A stretch of 64,000 nucleotides of DNA from Pararhizobium sp. YC-54 (GCF_025847205.1 NZ_JAOYTH010000003.1:62001-126000); one strand, 5' to 3'; positions 40,114-50,093 are shown, counted from the stretch's first letter. The notes: generated by a model from the letters alone, not told the origin. Numbers and translations are program-made.

Positions 40114-41139
40114 ATGACAGAAATCAAGAAACCCGTGATTTCGGAAATGAGACCGAAGATCACGGTCATCGGCGTCGGCGGCGGCGGCGGCAATGCCATC
40201 AACAACATGATCACCGAGGGCCTGCAGGGCGCCGAATTCGTTGCCGCCAACACCGACGCGCAGGCGCTCACCATGTCGAAGGCGACACGGTTGATCCAGC
40301 TTGGCGCGCAGGTGACCGAAGGTCTCGGCGCCGGATCGCTGCCGGAAGTCGGCCGCGCGGCAGCCGAAGAATCGATCGACGAAATCATGGATCATCTCGG
40401 CGGCACGCATATGTGCTTCGTCACCGCCGGCATGGGCGGCGGCACCGGCACCGGTGCAGCCCCGGTGATCGCCCAGGCCGCGCGCAATGCCGGCATCCTG
40501 ACGGTGGCCGTCGTCACCAAGCCGTTCAGCTTCGAGGGCAAGCGCCGCATGCAATCGGCCGAGGAAGGCATCGAGCGGCTGCGTGAAGCCGCCGACACCG
40601 TCATCGTCATCCCCAACCAGAATCTCTTCCGCATTGCCGACGCCAAGACCACCTTTGCCGACGCCTTCGTCATTGCCGACCGGGTTCTCTATTCCGGTGT
40701 CGGCTGCATCACCGACCTGATCGTCAAGGAAGGCCTGATCAACCTCGACTTCGCCGACGTCAAATCGGTGATGAAGGGCATGGGCCGGGCAATGATGGGC
40801 ACCGGCGAAGCCAGCGGCGACAGCCGCGCTTCCAAGGCCGCCGAAGCGGCGATCGCCAATCCGCTCTTGAGCGAAGTCTCGATGAAGGGCGCCAAGGGCG
40901 TGCTGATCTCGATCTCCGGCGGTTCCGACATGACGCTGTTCGAAGTCGACGAAGCGGCGACCCGCATCCGCGAGGAAGTCTATGAGGATGCCGACATCGT
41001 CGTCGGCGCAATCTTCGACAAGAGCCTCGACGGCGTGTTCCGCGTTTCGGTCGTTGCCACCGGTCTCGACGGTCAGGCTGCGGGCGCCGATACCGGCGCC
41101 ATTGCCGCCCAGCCGGCGCAGGTTCGCACGCTGCAATAG
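40114..41139 (+). CDS. ftsZ2: second, tail-less cell division protein FtsZ2
   Basis: A 341-residue FtsZ containing the full GTPase core: [12 protein letters not shown], the tubulin signature [11 protein letters not shown] and the synergy loop ([11 protein letters not shown]). It ends with a short tail after [10 protein letters not shown]; the long linker and C-terminal FtsA/ZipA-binding peptide of FtsZ1 are absent. Rhizobia carry such a second FtsZ (ftsZ2) besides the essential one in the ftsQAZ cluster. ATG 40114 follows AAGGAGA; the upstream frame extension lies in repeat and leader DNA. Confidence 0.93.
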   Translation: MTEIKKPVISEMRPKITVIGVGGGGGNAINNMITEGLQGAEFVAANTDAQALTMSKATRLIQLGAQVTEGLGAGSLPEVGRAAAEESIDEIMDHLGGTHMCFVTAGMGGGTGTGAAPVIAQAARNAGILTVAVVTKPFSFEGKRRMQSAEEGIERLREAADTVIVIPNQNLFRIADAKTTFADAFVIADRVLYSGVGCITDLIVKEGLINLDFADVKSVMKGMGRAMMGTGEASGDSRASKAAEAAIANPLLSEVSMKGAKGVLISISGGSDMTLFEVDEAATRIREEVYEDADIVVGAIFDKSLDGVFRVSVVATGLDGQAAGADTGAIAAQPAQVRTLQ

Positions 41140-41187
41140 GGCTTTCATCCGGGGCGGCGGCAACATTTGCCCGCAGGTGTGGCCGCG

Positions 41188-41685
41188 TCAGCTTATTACC
41201 GTAACAGGACGGGCGAGCCGCGACAGCATCGTCCCGACGATCAGCCGGTGAAACGGCGTGATGACAGCGATATAGATCTTTCCGAGCAGGATCTTGCGGC
41301 GCACCAGCGTCGTGACGCTGACCCTCTGGGCGAGCTCCCCCGCCTGGCGAACATCGATGACGATGCGAAAATCCAGATGGGTATCGTCAAAGCCAAGCAC
41401 CGCCTGTTCGCTTGACTGCGAAATGACGGGAAAAAATCCGATCATCTCCACCTTGCCGTCCGGCTGATGCCCCGAGCCTTTCAGGCCGAAGGGACTGACA
41501 ATGGCGTTTCGCAGCCACATCAGAGCGCGCACCCAGGCCGGGAAATCACCCAATGCACGTTTGGCCGCCAAGATGGCGGTGGTCGATTGGCCAGGCACCA
41601 GAAGTTCGTAGCAATCCGCCCAGTCGGCCAAGGGTAAGGCCGGATGCGGCAGGGCAACCGGAACGGAGTGCGTGCGTGGCGGCAT
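41188..41685 (-). CDS. DUF2867-like protein
   Basis: A 165-residue soluble protein. The body (VEMIGFFPVISQSSEQAVLG, then HLDFRIVIDV and a C-terminal IAVITPFHRLIVGTML) matches the DUF2867 style found alone or fused to NAD-binding domains. Convergent with ftsZ2. Function unknown. Confidence 0.75.
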   Translation of the reverse strand: MPPRTHSVPVALPHPALPLADWADCYELLVPGQSTTAILAAKRALGDFPAWVRALMWLRNAIVSPFGLKGSGHQPDGKVEMIGFFPVISQSSEQAVLGFDDTHLDFRIVIDVRQAGELAQRVSVTTLVRRKILLGKIYIAVITPFHRLIVGTMLSRLARPVTVIS

Positions 41686-41761
41686 AGGCGGTGCTCCTTG
41701 AATGCACCGATCCTATCCCGCCCGCCAAAGTGCCGCAAAGGGGCCGATTGTCACGGCCCCC

Positions 41762-41792
41762 ATGCAAAGTCTCGATCATCGAGACTTTGCAT
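41762..41792. terminator. 31-base perfect palindrome downstream of lpdA
   Basis: Two 15-base arms (ATGCAAAGTCTCGAT) around one C form a complete palindrome, eight bases beyond the lpdA stop. On the plus strand it is followed by TACGTTTTTT; on the minus strand no T-run follows. It may end the lpdA transcript or be a protein-binding site. Confidence 0.65.
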
Positions 41793-41800
41793 TACGTTTT

Positions 41801-43207
41801 TTACATATGGATCGGCTTTGCGAACGTCGCGAGAGCCGCTTCCTTCACCGCTTCCGACATGGTCGGATGGGCATGGCAGGTCCGGCCGAGATCTTCCGAG
41901 GAACCGCCGAATTCCATCAGAACGGTGATTTCGTGGATCATTTCGCCGGCGCCGAAGCCGACGATATGGCCGCCCAGAACGCGGTCGGTGTCCTTGTCGG
42001 CAAGGATCTTCACGAACCCGTCGGTGGCGAGCATCGCGCGCGCGCGGCCGTTGGCGGTGAACGGGAACTTGCCGACCTTGTAGGCGATGCCTGCGGCCTT
42101 CAGCTCCTCCTCGGTCTTGCCGACGGAGGCGACTTCCGGCTGGGTGTAGACGACGCTGGGGATGACGTCGTAGTTCACATGACCGGCCTGGCCGGCAATG
42201 ATCTCGGCAACGGCAACGCCTTCGTCTTCAGCCTTGTGGGCAAGCATCGGGCCGCGCACGACGTCGCCGATCGCATAGATGCCGGGAATGCTGGTCTGGA
42301 AATGGTTGTTGATCTCAACCCGGCCGCGCGTGTCCATGACGACGCCTGCCTTGGCAAGGCCGAGGCCTTCGGTGAACGGCTTGCGGCCGGTGGCGATCAA
42401 AACGACATCGGCATCAATCGTTGAGGCATCCCCACCCTTGACCGGCTCGAACGTTACCTTGGCGCCCTTGCCCGATTTTTCAACGCCGGTCACCTTGGCG
42501 CCGAGCTTGAAGTCGATGCCCTGCTTGGCGAGCATGCGCTGGAACTGCTTGGAGACTTCGCCGTCCATGCCGCCGAGGATCGTGTCGAGATATTCGACGA
42601 CGGTGACCTTGGCGCCGAGACGCGACCAGACCGAGCCGAGCTCAAGGCCGATGACGCCGCCGCCGACCACGACCATGGTGGCCGGAACCTTTTCCAGCGC
42701 GATGCCGCCGGTGGACGAGATGATAATCTTCTCGTCGATTTCAACCTCGACGCCCGGGATGCCGGCGACATCGGAACCGGTGGCGATGACCACGCTCTTG
42801 GTCTCGATGATCTGCTCTTCGCCCTTGTCGTTGGTGACGGAGACCTTGCCTTCGCCGAGAACCCTGCCGGTGCCCTGGAAGGCATCGATCTTGTTCTTCT
42901 TGAACAGGAAGGCGACGCCATCGGTGTTGGATTTCACCGTCGCATCCTTGTGGGCGAGCATTTTGGTAAGGTTCAGCTTGGGAGCGGAAACCTCGACGCC
43001 GAGCGCATCGATGCCGTGGCCGGTCTGGTGGAAGACTTCCGATGCATGCAGCAGCGCCTTGGAGGGAATGCAGCCGATATTGAGGCAGGTGCCGCCATAG
43101 GTGGCGCGCTTTTCGATGACGCCGACCTTGAGGCCGAGCTGGGCCGCCTTGATGGCGCAGACGTAGCCGCCGGGGCCGGTACCGATAACGATGAGATCAT
43201 AAGCCAT
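41801..43207 (-). CDS. lpdA: dihydrolipoyl dehydrogenase (E3)
   Basis: A 468-residue FAD disulfide oxidoreductase, E3 of the 2-oxoglutarate dehydrogenase complex. N-terminal FAD motif GTGPGGYVCAIKAA, redox cysteines in GGTCLNIGCIPSK, NAD motif VVVGGGVIGLELG, and the C-terminal catalytic His/Glu in HAHPTMSEAVKEAA. It is the last gene of the mdh-suc transcription unit, separated from sucB by four small genes. Confidence 0.97.
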   Translation of the reverse strand: MAYDLIVIGTGPGGYVCAIKAAQLGLKVGVIEKRATYGGTCLNIGCIPSKALLHASEVFHQTGHGIDALGVEVSAPKLNLTKMLAHKDATVKSNTDGVAFLFKKNKIDAFQGTGRVLGEGKVSVTNDKGEEQIIETKSVVIATGSDVAGIPGVEVEIDEKIIISSTGGIALEKVPATMVVVGGGVIGLELGSVWSRLGAKVTVVEYLDTILGGMDGEVSKQFQRMLAKQGIDFKLGAKVTGVEKSGKGAKVTFEPVKGGDASTIDADVVLIATGRKPFTEGLGLAKAGVVMDTRGRVEINNHFQTSIPGIYAIGDVVRGPMLAHKAEDEGVAVAEIIAGQAGHVNYDVIPSVVYTQPEVASVGKTEEELKAAGIAYKVGKFPFTANGRARAMLATDGFVKILADKDTDRVLGGHIVGFGAGEMIHEITVLMEFGGSSEDLGRTCHAHPTMSEAVKEAALATFAKPIHM

Positions 43208-43229
43208 GAAAAGTCCTTCCTGAGAGCGG

Positions 43230-43988
43230 CTAGCGTCCGCCGCTGACGTTGAGAATGGCGCCCGTTACATAGGACGACGAAGGGGAAAGCAGGTAGAGAA
43301 CGGCATCGGCAACCTCCTGCGCGGTGCCCGGCCGTTTCATTGGAATGGTGGGCGACAGGTCGCGGGCGCGATCGGGAAGCCCGCCGGAAGCGTGGATATC
43401 CGTATCGATGACGCCAGGGCGCACCGCATTGACGCGGATGCCGTCCGAGACGACCTCGCGCGCCAGGCCGACGGTGAACGTATCGATGGCCCCCTTGGAG
43501 GCCGCATAATCGACATATTGCCCGGCCGAGCCGAGCACCGCCGCCATCGAGGAGATATTGACGATGACGCCGCCCTTGCCGCCATGACGCACCGACATGC
43601 GCCGGACGGCCGCAGCGGCACAGAGGATCGAACCGGACACGTTGACGCGCAGCATCCGCTCCAGCCTTTCAGCCGTGATCTCGTCGATCCGGGCAGGCAA
43701 ACCGACAATACCGGCATTGTTGACCAGCCCGTCGAGACGGCCGAACGCCGTGTCGACGGCGGCAAAGATGGCATTGATCCCGGCCTCGCTGCCGACATCG
43801 CCTTCCACCGCAATGGCCGTGCCACCGCCTGCTTCAATCGCCGCAACGACTGCTTCGGCGGCCGGACGGTTGGAGGCATAATTGACGGCAACCGCCCAGC
43901 CCTGCTCAGCCGCCGACAGGCAGATAGCCGCGCCAATGCCGCGGCTGCCACCGGTCACCAGCAGAACGGGCCTGTCGTTGCGCATCAT
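43230..43988 (-). CDS. short-chain dehydrogenase/reductase
   Basis: A 252-residue SDR: VTGGSRGIGAAI, NNAGIVG, ISSMAA and YAASKGA with catalytic Ser, Tyr and Lys; C-terminal YVTGAILNVSGGR. The start at 43988 overlaps the preceding stop (ATGA); AAGGG lies upstream. It is embedded in the suc-lpd region and co-transcribed with it; substrate unknown. Confidence 0.9.
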   Translation of the reverse strand: MMRNDRPVLLVTGGSRGIGAAICLSAAEQGWAVAVNYASNRPAAEAVVAAIEAGGGTAIAVEGDVGSEAGINAIFAAVDTAFGRLDGLVNNAGIVGLPARIDEITAERLERMLRVNVSGSILCAAAAVRRMSVRHGGKGGVIVNISSMAAVLGSAGQYVDYAASKGAIDTFTVGLAREVVSDGIRVNAVRPGVIDTDIHASGGLPDRARDLSPTIPMKRPGTAQEVADAVLYLLSPSSSYVTGAILNVSGGR

Positions 43989-44479
43989 TGGCCGCATCCC
44001 TTGAAGGTCAGAGCATCCCAGGGCGCAACCGTCGCCGTGCCCCAGATGGAGGAATTGCGGATAGCCGGGCCGAAATCGGGCAACAGTATTTGCGGTGCAG
44101 CCTCCATGCCCTCCTGCGGCAGCGAACCGACCTTGCCATCGGCGCCGATCGAATAGATCACGCCTTGCCAGACGGTGCAGGCGGCAATGTCGTCACCGGT
44201 TACGTCGCCTTCCGGGCAGTTGTTCATGATCATGCCGTTGGCGCGAACTGGATCGCCCGACTGCATGACGATACCGTCGAGCACCAGACCGGTCTTGCCA
44301 ACCTTGATCTTGAAATGATTGCTGGTGGCGGCACTGGCCGAGCCGACCGGCTCGAACCGCAATTCATAGGCAGCATCGGCATCGCCATAGATTGCCTGTT
44401 CCTGCAGGCAATCGGCTGCAACCGCCGGCGAGACCGCCAGCAGTGCGCCTAAGGTGGATGCGGAAGCGGTAAGGCGCAT
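43985..44479 (-). CDS. secreted hypothetical protein
   Basis: A 164-residue protein with an N-terminal signal peptide (about 21 residues, AVSPAVAA cleavage). Four to five Cys (including DCLQEQ, NNCPEGD, ACTVWQG, FKGCGQ) suggest disulfides in the periplasm. No family recognised. It starts two bases after the LysE gene stop and overlaps the SDR gene start. Confidence 0.75.
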   Translation of the reverse strand: MRLTASASTLGALLAVSPAVAADCLQEQAIYGDADAAYELRFEPVGSASAATSNHFKIKVGKTGLVLDGIVMQSGDPVRANGMIMNNCPEGDVTGDDIAACTVWQGVIYSIGADGKVGSLPQEGMEAAPQILLPDFGPAIRNSSIWGTATVAPWDALTFKGCGQ

Positions 44480-44481
44480 GC

Positions 44482-45123
44482 TCACGCAGCCTTTTCCGTG
44501 GCAAGCTTCAGGCCAAGGGCGATGAAGACCAGGCCGCTGGCGCGGTCGATCCACTGGCTGGCGCGCGAGAAGGCGGCACGCATCTTCGGGGTCGTCATGA
44601 ACAGGCTGACGCCGACGAACCAGAGGATCAGGCAGCTTGCCATGACCAGGCCATAGCCGAACTTGACCATGATCGGCGTATGGGCGCTGACCACCGTCGA
44701 GAAGATCGACAGGAAGAAGAATACCGGCTTCGGGTTCAAGGCATTGGCAGCAAAGCCGAGACCGAAGGCCTTCAGTCCGGACTGGCGCTTTTCGCTGGCC
44801 TGCACGCCCTCGGCCTGCGCCGTCATGTCGGTCTTGCCGGCACGCAGCGACCTGACGCCGATATAGAGAAGGTAAGCGACACCGCACCATTTGACGATGT
44901 TGAACAGGTAGATCGACTGCGAGATCAGCAGGCCCAAACCGAGGATCGTGTAGGTCACATGGAACATCAGCGACGTGCCGACGCCGAACGACGTGATGAT
45001 GGCGGAACGGCGGCCGTTGACGATCGACTGGCGCATGACCATGGCAAGATCGGCGCCCGGCGAAACGATGGCGAAGGCAAAGATGGCCATCAGGGAGGCG
45101 AGTTCGAACAGATAAGGATGCAC
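44482..45123 (-). CDS. LysE/RhtB-family exporter
   Basis: A 213-residue inner-membrane amino-acid exporter-like protein with about six helices. FAIVSPGADLAMVMRQSI is the N-terminal LysE signature. The GTG start at 45123 (MHPYLFELAS) has GGAG seven bases upstream. Exported substrate unknown. It lies within the suc-lpd run. Confidence 0.88.
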   Translation of the reverse strand: MHPYLFELASLMAIFAFAIVSPGADLAMVMRQSIVNGRRSAIITSFGVGTSLMFHVTYTILGLGLLISQSIYLFNIVKWCGVAYLLYIGVRSLRAGKTDMTAQAEGVQASEKRQSGLKAFGLGFAANALNPKPVFFFLSIFSTVVSAHTPIMVKFGYGLVMASCLILWFVGVSLFMTTPKMRAAFSRASQWIDRASGLVFIALGLKLATEKAA

Positions 45124-45163
45124 GGCACGTCTCCGGTTATCGCCGCCGGACGTCGCTTTCGTC

Positions 45164-45577
45164 TTAGAAAACGAGCGTCGCGACCATGATGAGGAGCCCG
45201 GCAAGCGAACCGAGCCAGATGAGCGAGCGGATATAGGCAACACCCGCCAGATAAAGCGGAATATAGACGATCCGGCAGGCAAACCAAGTCCACGCACCGG
45301 TCAGGCCCCAGCCCGTCGGATCACCGGTGATCGCCAATGCCAGGACCAAACCGATGAAGGCCGGATAGGTTTCCCTGAAATTGGCCGATGCCCGGGAAGA
45401 CCTTCCGGCCAGTTTGCCGGCGGGCTTCCTCTCCTCGTCGCGCGGACCGGCATTCCATGCCGATCCAAGTTCGAGGGTCGAAGAAAAGCCCTGCAGGCTG
45501 ACATGGAAAACCAGCAGCACCACGCTCCAGGCAAGAAGCGTGACGAAAGGCGATACCACCAGTGCTGCCGCGTCCAT
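45164..45577 (-). CDS. MAPEG-family membrane protein
   Basis: A 137-residue protein with four transmembrane helices (about 8-30, 70-90, 92-112, 115-136). ASANFRETYPAFIGLVLAL and IVYIPLYLAGVAYIRSLIW match bacterial MAPEG proteins, relatives of microsomal glutathione transferases. It starts 12 bases after the sucB stop. Function in bacteria is unclear. Confidence 0.85.
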   Translation of the reverse strand: MDAAALVVSPFVTLLAWSVVLLVFHVSLQGFSSTLELGSAWNAGPRDEERKPAGKLAGRSSRASANFRETYPAFIGLVLALAITGDPTGWGLTGAWTWFACRIVYIPLYLAGVAYIRSLIWLGSLAGLLIMVATLVF

Positions 45578-45589
45578 GCCGGCCGTTCC

Positions 45590-46837
45590 TTAGAGATCGA
45601 GAACCAGACGTTCCGGATCTTCCAGGCTTTCCTTGACGCGCACGAGGAAGGTCACCGCTTCCTTGCCATCGACGATGCGGTGATCGTAGGACAGCGCGAG
45701 ATACATCATCGGACGGATGACGATCTGGCCGCCGACGACGACCGGACGGTCCTGGATCTTGTGCATGCCGAGAATGCCCGACTGCGGTGCATTCAGGATC
45801 GGCGAGGACATTAGCGAGCCGTAGACACCGCCATTGGAGATGGTGAACGTACCACCCTGCATGTCGGCCATGCCGAGCTGGCCGTCACGGGCGAGCTTGC
45901 CGAGGCGGCCGATATCCTTCTCGATTTCGGCGATCGACATCTGGTCGGCATCGCGCACGACCGGAACGACAAGGCCCTTGTCGGTGCCGACGGCAACGCC
46001 GATATGACAGAAGTTCTTGTAGATGATGTCGGTGCCGTCGATCTCGGCGTTGACGTTCGGGATTTCCTTCAAGGCGTGGGTCACGGCCTTGGTGAAGAAG
46101 CCCATGAAGCCGAGCTTGACGCCGTGCTTCTTCTCGAAAATATCCTTGTACTTGGTACGCAGGCTCATCACCGCGCTCATGTCCACTTCGTTGTAGGTGG
46201 TGAGCATGGCGGCAGCGTTCTGCGCGTCCTTCAGGCGGCGGGCGATCGTCTGGCGCAGGCGGGTCATCTTGACCCGCTCTTCGCGCGGCGCATCTTCGGT
46301 CGATGACGGGCCGCGCGACACGGCCTTGACCGGTTCGGATGCGGCAGGCGCCGAAATGCCCTTGGCAACGGCTGCGATCACATCGCCCTTCAGCACCTGG
46401 CCACGCTTGCCCGAGCCATCGAGCTGATCTGCCGAGAGGTTGTTTTCGGCCAGCATCTTGGCAGCAGCAGGGGCCGGCGGCATGGCGGAGGCAACCGGGG
46501 TGGCTGCAGGTGCAGCAGCAGCAGCCGCAGGTGCTGCGGCGGCAGGCTCGGCAACCTTCTTTTCGGCAGCGGCCGGAGCAGCGGCACCGGTTCCTGCAGC
46601 GCCTGCTGCAATACTGCCGAGCAGTGCGCCGAGACCGACGGTTTCGCCGGCGGCGGCAACGATTTCGGACAGAACACCGGCAGCAGGTGCCGGCACTTCG
46701 ATCGTCACCTTGTCGGTTTCGAGTTCGAGCAGCGGCTCATCGGCCTTGACGGTATCGCCGACCTTCTTGAACCAGGTACCGATGGTGGCTTCGCTGACGG
46801 ATTCGCCGAGAGTAGGAACGCGGATTTCTGTGGCCAT
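45590..46837 (-). CDS. sucB: 2-oxoglutarate dehydrogenase E2 (dihydrolipoyl succinyltransferase)
   Basis: A 415-residue E2. One lipoyl domain (lipoyl Lys in [12 protein letters not shown]), an Ala/Pro-rich linker (about 78-125), a peripheral subunit-binding domain ([15 protein letters not shown]), and the catalytic domain with [12 protein letters not shown]. It transfers succinyl groups to CoA. A hairpin in the 77-base gap after sucA may tune its expression. Confidence 0.97.
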   Translation of the reverse strand: MATEIRVPTLGESVSEATIGTWFKKVGDTVKADEPLLELETDKVTIEVPAPAAGVLSEIVAAAGETVGLGALLGSIAAGAAGTGAAAPAAAEKKVAEPAAAAPAAAAAAPAATPVASAMPPAPAAAKMLAENNLSADQLDGSGKRGQVLKGDVIAAVAKGISAPAASEPVKAVSRGPSSTEDAPREERVKMTRLRQTIARRLKDAQNAAAMLTTYNEVDMSAVMSLRTKYKDIFEKKHGVKLGFMGFFTKAVTHALKEIPNVNAEIDGTDIIYKNFCHIGVAVGTDKGLVVPVVRDADQMSIAEIEKDIGRLGKLARDGQLGMADMQGGTFTISNGGVYGSLMSSPILNAPQSGILGMHKIQDRPVVVGGQIVIRPMMYLALSYDHRIVDGKEAVTFLVRVKESLEDPERLVLDL

Positions 46838-46880
46838 GATATTTTATCGTCCGTTGATCGGGTGTCTGTTTCTATGAATG

Positions 46881-46909
46881 GAAAAACCGGAGGGCCTGAT
46901 CAGCCCTCC
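46881..46909 (-). terminator. hairpin with T-run between sucA and sucB
   Basis: On the minus strand GGAGGGC, 7-base loop, GCCCTCC, then GGTTTTTC. It begins six bases after the sucA stop and could partially terminate before sucB. Confidence 0.75.
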
Positions 46910-46914
46910 CATTT

Positions 46915-49911
46915 TCAGCCGCCGAGGGCGTCTTCGAGGAATGCAGCGAGCTGCGCCAGATGCTTGGACATCAGGCCCGTCGCCGGAGAGGCGGCAGCCG
47001 GACGGCCGGTGTAGCGCACCCGCTGGTACTTGGCATCGATATGGGCAAGCACCCATTCCAGATACGGGTCGATGAACGACCATGCACCCATGTTCTTCGG
47101 CTCTTCCTGGCACCAGACCATTTCCGCATGGCGGAAACGCGACAGCTCGTTGATCAGCGCCTTGGCCGGGAACGGATAGAGCTGCTCGACGCGCAACAGG
47201 TAGATGTCGTCGATGCCGCGCTTTTCGCGTTCCTCGAGAAGGTCGTAATAGACCTTGCCGGTGCACAGCACGACGCGGCGGATCTTGGCGTCCTTCTGCA
47301 GCTTGATCGGGCCGTCCTTGATGACCTCTGCATCGTCCCAGAGCAGGCGATGGAAGGAGGTTTCGCCGGCCATTTCCGACAGCGAGGAGACGGCGCGCTT
47401 GTGGCGCAGCAGCGACTTCGGCGTCATCATGATCAGCGGCTTGCGGAAGTCGCGCTTCACCTGGCGGCGCAGGATGTGGAAGTAGTTCGCCGGCGTCGTG
47501 ACGTTGGCGACCTGCATGTTGTCCTCGGCGCACATCTGCAGCCAGCGCTCGAGGCGGGCCGACGAATGCTCCGGTCCCTGGCCTTCATAGCCATGCGGCA
47601 GGAGGCAGACGAGACCGGACATGCGCAGCCACTTGCGTTCGCCCGACGAGATGAACTGGTCGAAGACGACCTGTGCCCCGTTGGCGAAGTCGCCGAACTG
47701 GGCTTCCCACAGGGTCAGCGCATTCGGACGGGCCAGCGAATAGCCGTACTCGAAGCCAAGCACCGCCTCTTCCGAAAGCATCGAGTTGATGACTTCGTAG
47801 CGGGCCTGGGTCGGCGACAGGTTGGCAAGCGGAATGTAGCGGTCTTCGGTCTCCTGATCATAGAGAACCGAATGGCGCTGCGAGAACGTGCCGCGTTCGC
47901 AATCCTGACCCGACAGGCGGATCTTGGTGCCTTCGACGCAGAGCGTGCCGAATGCGAGCGCTTCCGCCATCGCCCAGTCGATGCCTTCACCGGTCTGGAT
48001 CATGTTGGCGCGGCCGTCCATGAAACGCTGGATGGTCTTGTGGGCATGGAAGCCTGCCGGAACTTCCGACAGCTTGCGGCCGACTTCCTTCAGCACCTTC
48101 ATCGGCACCGAGGTCTTGCCGCGCCGCTGCTCATCCTGGTTGTCGGCAGCCCGCAGGCCCGACCAGACGCCGTCCAGCCAGTCGGCCTTGTTCGGCTTGT
48201 AGGACTGCCCGGCCTCGAACTCCTGCTCCAGGCGCGCGCGCCAGTCGGCCCGCATCATTTCCAGTTCGCCTTCGGAGATCAGGCCTTCGGCGATCAGGCG
48301 TTCGCCATAGAGCTGAACGACCGTCTTGTGGGCGCGGATGACCTTGTACATCTTCGGCTGCGTGAAAGACGGCTCGTCGCCTTCGTTATGGCCGAAGCGG
48401 CGGTAGCAGAACATGTCGATGACCACAGGCTTGTGGAACTTCATCCGGAATTCGGTGGCGATCTTGGCCGCGTAGGTCACGGCTTCCGGATCGTCGCCGT
48501 TGACGTGAAAGATCGGCGCCTCGATCATCTTGGCAACGTCGGACGGATAGGGCGACGAGCGCGAGAAGGCCGGATTGGTGGTGAAGCCGATCTGGTTGTT
48601 GATGATGAAATGCACGGTGCCGGCAACGCGATGACCGCGCAGGCCAGACAGGCCGAGGATTTCAGCCGTGACGCCCTGGCCGGCAAAGGCGGCATCGCCG
48701 TGCAGCAACAGCGGCATGACCTGCGCCCGCTCGGACAAGGGAATGATGTCGCCTTCGAAGATCTTCGCCATCTGGTCCTGCTTGGCGCGGGCCTTGCCCA
48801 TGACGACAGGATTGACGATTTCGAGATGCGACGGGTTTGCCGTCAGCGACAGGTGCACCTTGTTGCCGTCGAACTCGCGGTCGGAGGAGGCACCCAGATG
48901 GTACTTCACGTCGCCCGAGCCTTCGACTTCGTCCGGAGCGGCAGAACCGCCCTTGAACTCATGGAACACCGCGCGATGCGGCTTGCCCATGACGTTGGTC
49001 AGCACGTTCAGACGGCCGCGATGGGCCATGCCGAGGATGATTTCCTTCAGGCCGACCTGGCCGCCGCGCTTGATGATCTGCTCCAGCGCCGGGATCAGCG
49101 ATTCACCGCCGTCGAGGCCGAAACGCTTGGTGCCCTTGTACTTGACGTCGATGAACTGCTCGAAGCCTTCGGCCTCGATCAGCTTCTGCAGGATGGCCTT
49201 CTTGCCTTCCGCGGTGAAGTCGACGCCCTTGTCCGGACCTTCGATGCGTTCCTGGATCCAGGCTTTGATTTCCGGATCGGAGATGTGCATGAACTCGACA
49301 CCGAGCGTCGAGCAATAGGTGCGCTCCAGGATATCGACGATTTCGCGCAGGGTCGCATATTCGAGGCCCAGCACGTTGTCGATGAAGATCGGACGATCCA
49401 TGTCTTCCGGGCCGAAACCGTAGTTCGACGGCGACAGCTCGTGATAGTCCTCGACCGGAGCGGCAATGGCCAGCGGATCGAGCTTGGCATGCAGATGGCC
49501 GCGCATGCGGTAGGCGCGGATCAGCATGATCGCGCGCACGCTGTCGCGGGTCGATTGGTGAACGTCGGCGGGCGCGGCTGCAACGCCGGTAACGGCGGCC
49601 TTTGCCTCAGCCTTCGCCTGAACCTTCTTTTCGATGACCTTTTCGACCGTGCCCCAATCGCCATCCAGCGCCGAGACCAGCTCGCCGTTGGCCGGGATCG
49701 GCCAGTTCGGCTTCTTCCAGGAAGCGCCCTTGGCGGCCTTGATCACGTCTTCAGGCTGCTCCTGCAGCGCCCTGAAGAACGACTGCCACTCGCCCGAAAC
49801 GGACGAGGGATCGTTTTCATAGCGCGCATAAAGCTGATCGATATATCCGGCATTCGCTCCGTCGAGGAACGATGTCAGCTGAAATTGCTCGTTGGCTTCT
49901 TGCCGTGCCAT
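46915..49911 (-). CDS. sucA: 2-oxoglutarate dehydrogenase E1
   Basis: A 998-residue thiamine-diphosphate decarboxylase. The N-terminal segment (FLDGANAGYIDQLYARYEND) binds E2; GMAHRGRLNVL, HGDAAFAGQGVTAE and CYRRFGHNEGDEPSFTQP carry ThDP and substrate residues. It is the first enzyme of the complex with SucB and LpdA. Follows sucD by 182 bases. Confidence 0.97.
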   Translation of the reverse strand: MARQEANEQFQLTSFLDGANAGYIDQLYARYENDPSSVSGEWQSFFRALQEQPEDVIKAAKGASWKKPNWPIPANGELVSALDGDWGTVEKVIEKKVQAKAEAKAAVTGVAAAPADVHQSTRDSVRAIMLIRAYRMRGHLHAKLDPLAIAAPVEDYHELSPSNYGFGPEDMDRPIFIDNVLGLEYATLREIVDILERTYCSTLGVEFMHISDPEIKAWIQERIEGPDKGVDFTAEGKKAILQKLIEAEGFEQFIDVKYKGTKRFGLDGGESLIPALEQIIKRGGQVGLKEIILGMAHRGRLNVLTNVMGKPHRAVFHEFKGGSAAPDEVEGSGDVKYHLGASSDREFDGNKVHLSLTANPSHLEIVNPVVMGKARAKQDQMAKIFEGDIIPLSERAQVMPLLLHGDAAFAGQGVTAEILGLSGLRGHRVAGTVHFIINNQIGFTTNPAFSRSSPYPSDVAKMIEAPIFHVNGDDPEAVTYAAKIATEFRMKFHKPVVIDMFCYRRFGHNEGDEPSFTQPKMYKVIRAHKTVVQLYGERLIAEGLISEGELEMMRADWRARLEQEFEAGQSYKPNKADWLDGVWSGLRAADNQDEQRRGKTSVPMKVLKEVGRKLSEVPAGFHAHKTIQRFMDGRANMIQTGEGIDWAMAEALAFGTLCVEGTKIRLSGQDCERGTFSQRHSVLYDQETEDRYIPLANLSPTQARYEVINSMLSEEAVLGFEYGYSLARPNALTLWEAQFGDFANGAQVVFDQFISSGERKWLRMSGLVCLLPHGYEGQGPEHSSARLERWLQMCAEDNMQVANVTTPANYFHILRRQVKRDFRKPLIMMTPKSLLRHKRAVSSLSEMAGETSFHRLLWDDAEVIKDGPIKLQKDAKIRRVVLCTGKVYYDLLEEREKRGIDDIYLLRVEQLYPFPAKALINELSRFRHAEMVWCQEEPKNMGAWSFIDPYLEWVLAHIDAKYQRVRYTGRPAAASPATGLMSKHLAQLAAFLEDALGG

Positions 49912-49987
49912 GGTGTTCCGCGGACCTGTCCGTCCGCCTCCTGACTTGTTGACTCTGCCGGTATAGGTCCCGGTGAACCGTAATCAT

Positions 49988-50008
49988 AAGGGTGCCGAAC
50001 GCACCCTT
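49988..50008 (-). terminator. hairpin between sucD and sucA
   Basis: AAGGGTGC and complement with a 5-base loop, about 85 bases after the sucD stop. Only a weak T-rich tail on the minus strand; possible partial terminator or mRNA processing site. Confidence 0.45.
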
Positions 50009-50093
50009 CGCGTCATCAGATGCTGCTGACCGGGCCATCCGCAATGGGAAGCCCGGCCACGTTATCGGTGCATGCGCAGTCTCAGCCGCAATC

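Noticed and set aside
46960..49944. 994-residue open frame antisense to sucA
   Set aside because: Composition (Arg/His/Asp/Val-rich) is the mirror of sucA codons; no domain recognisable.
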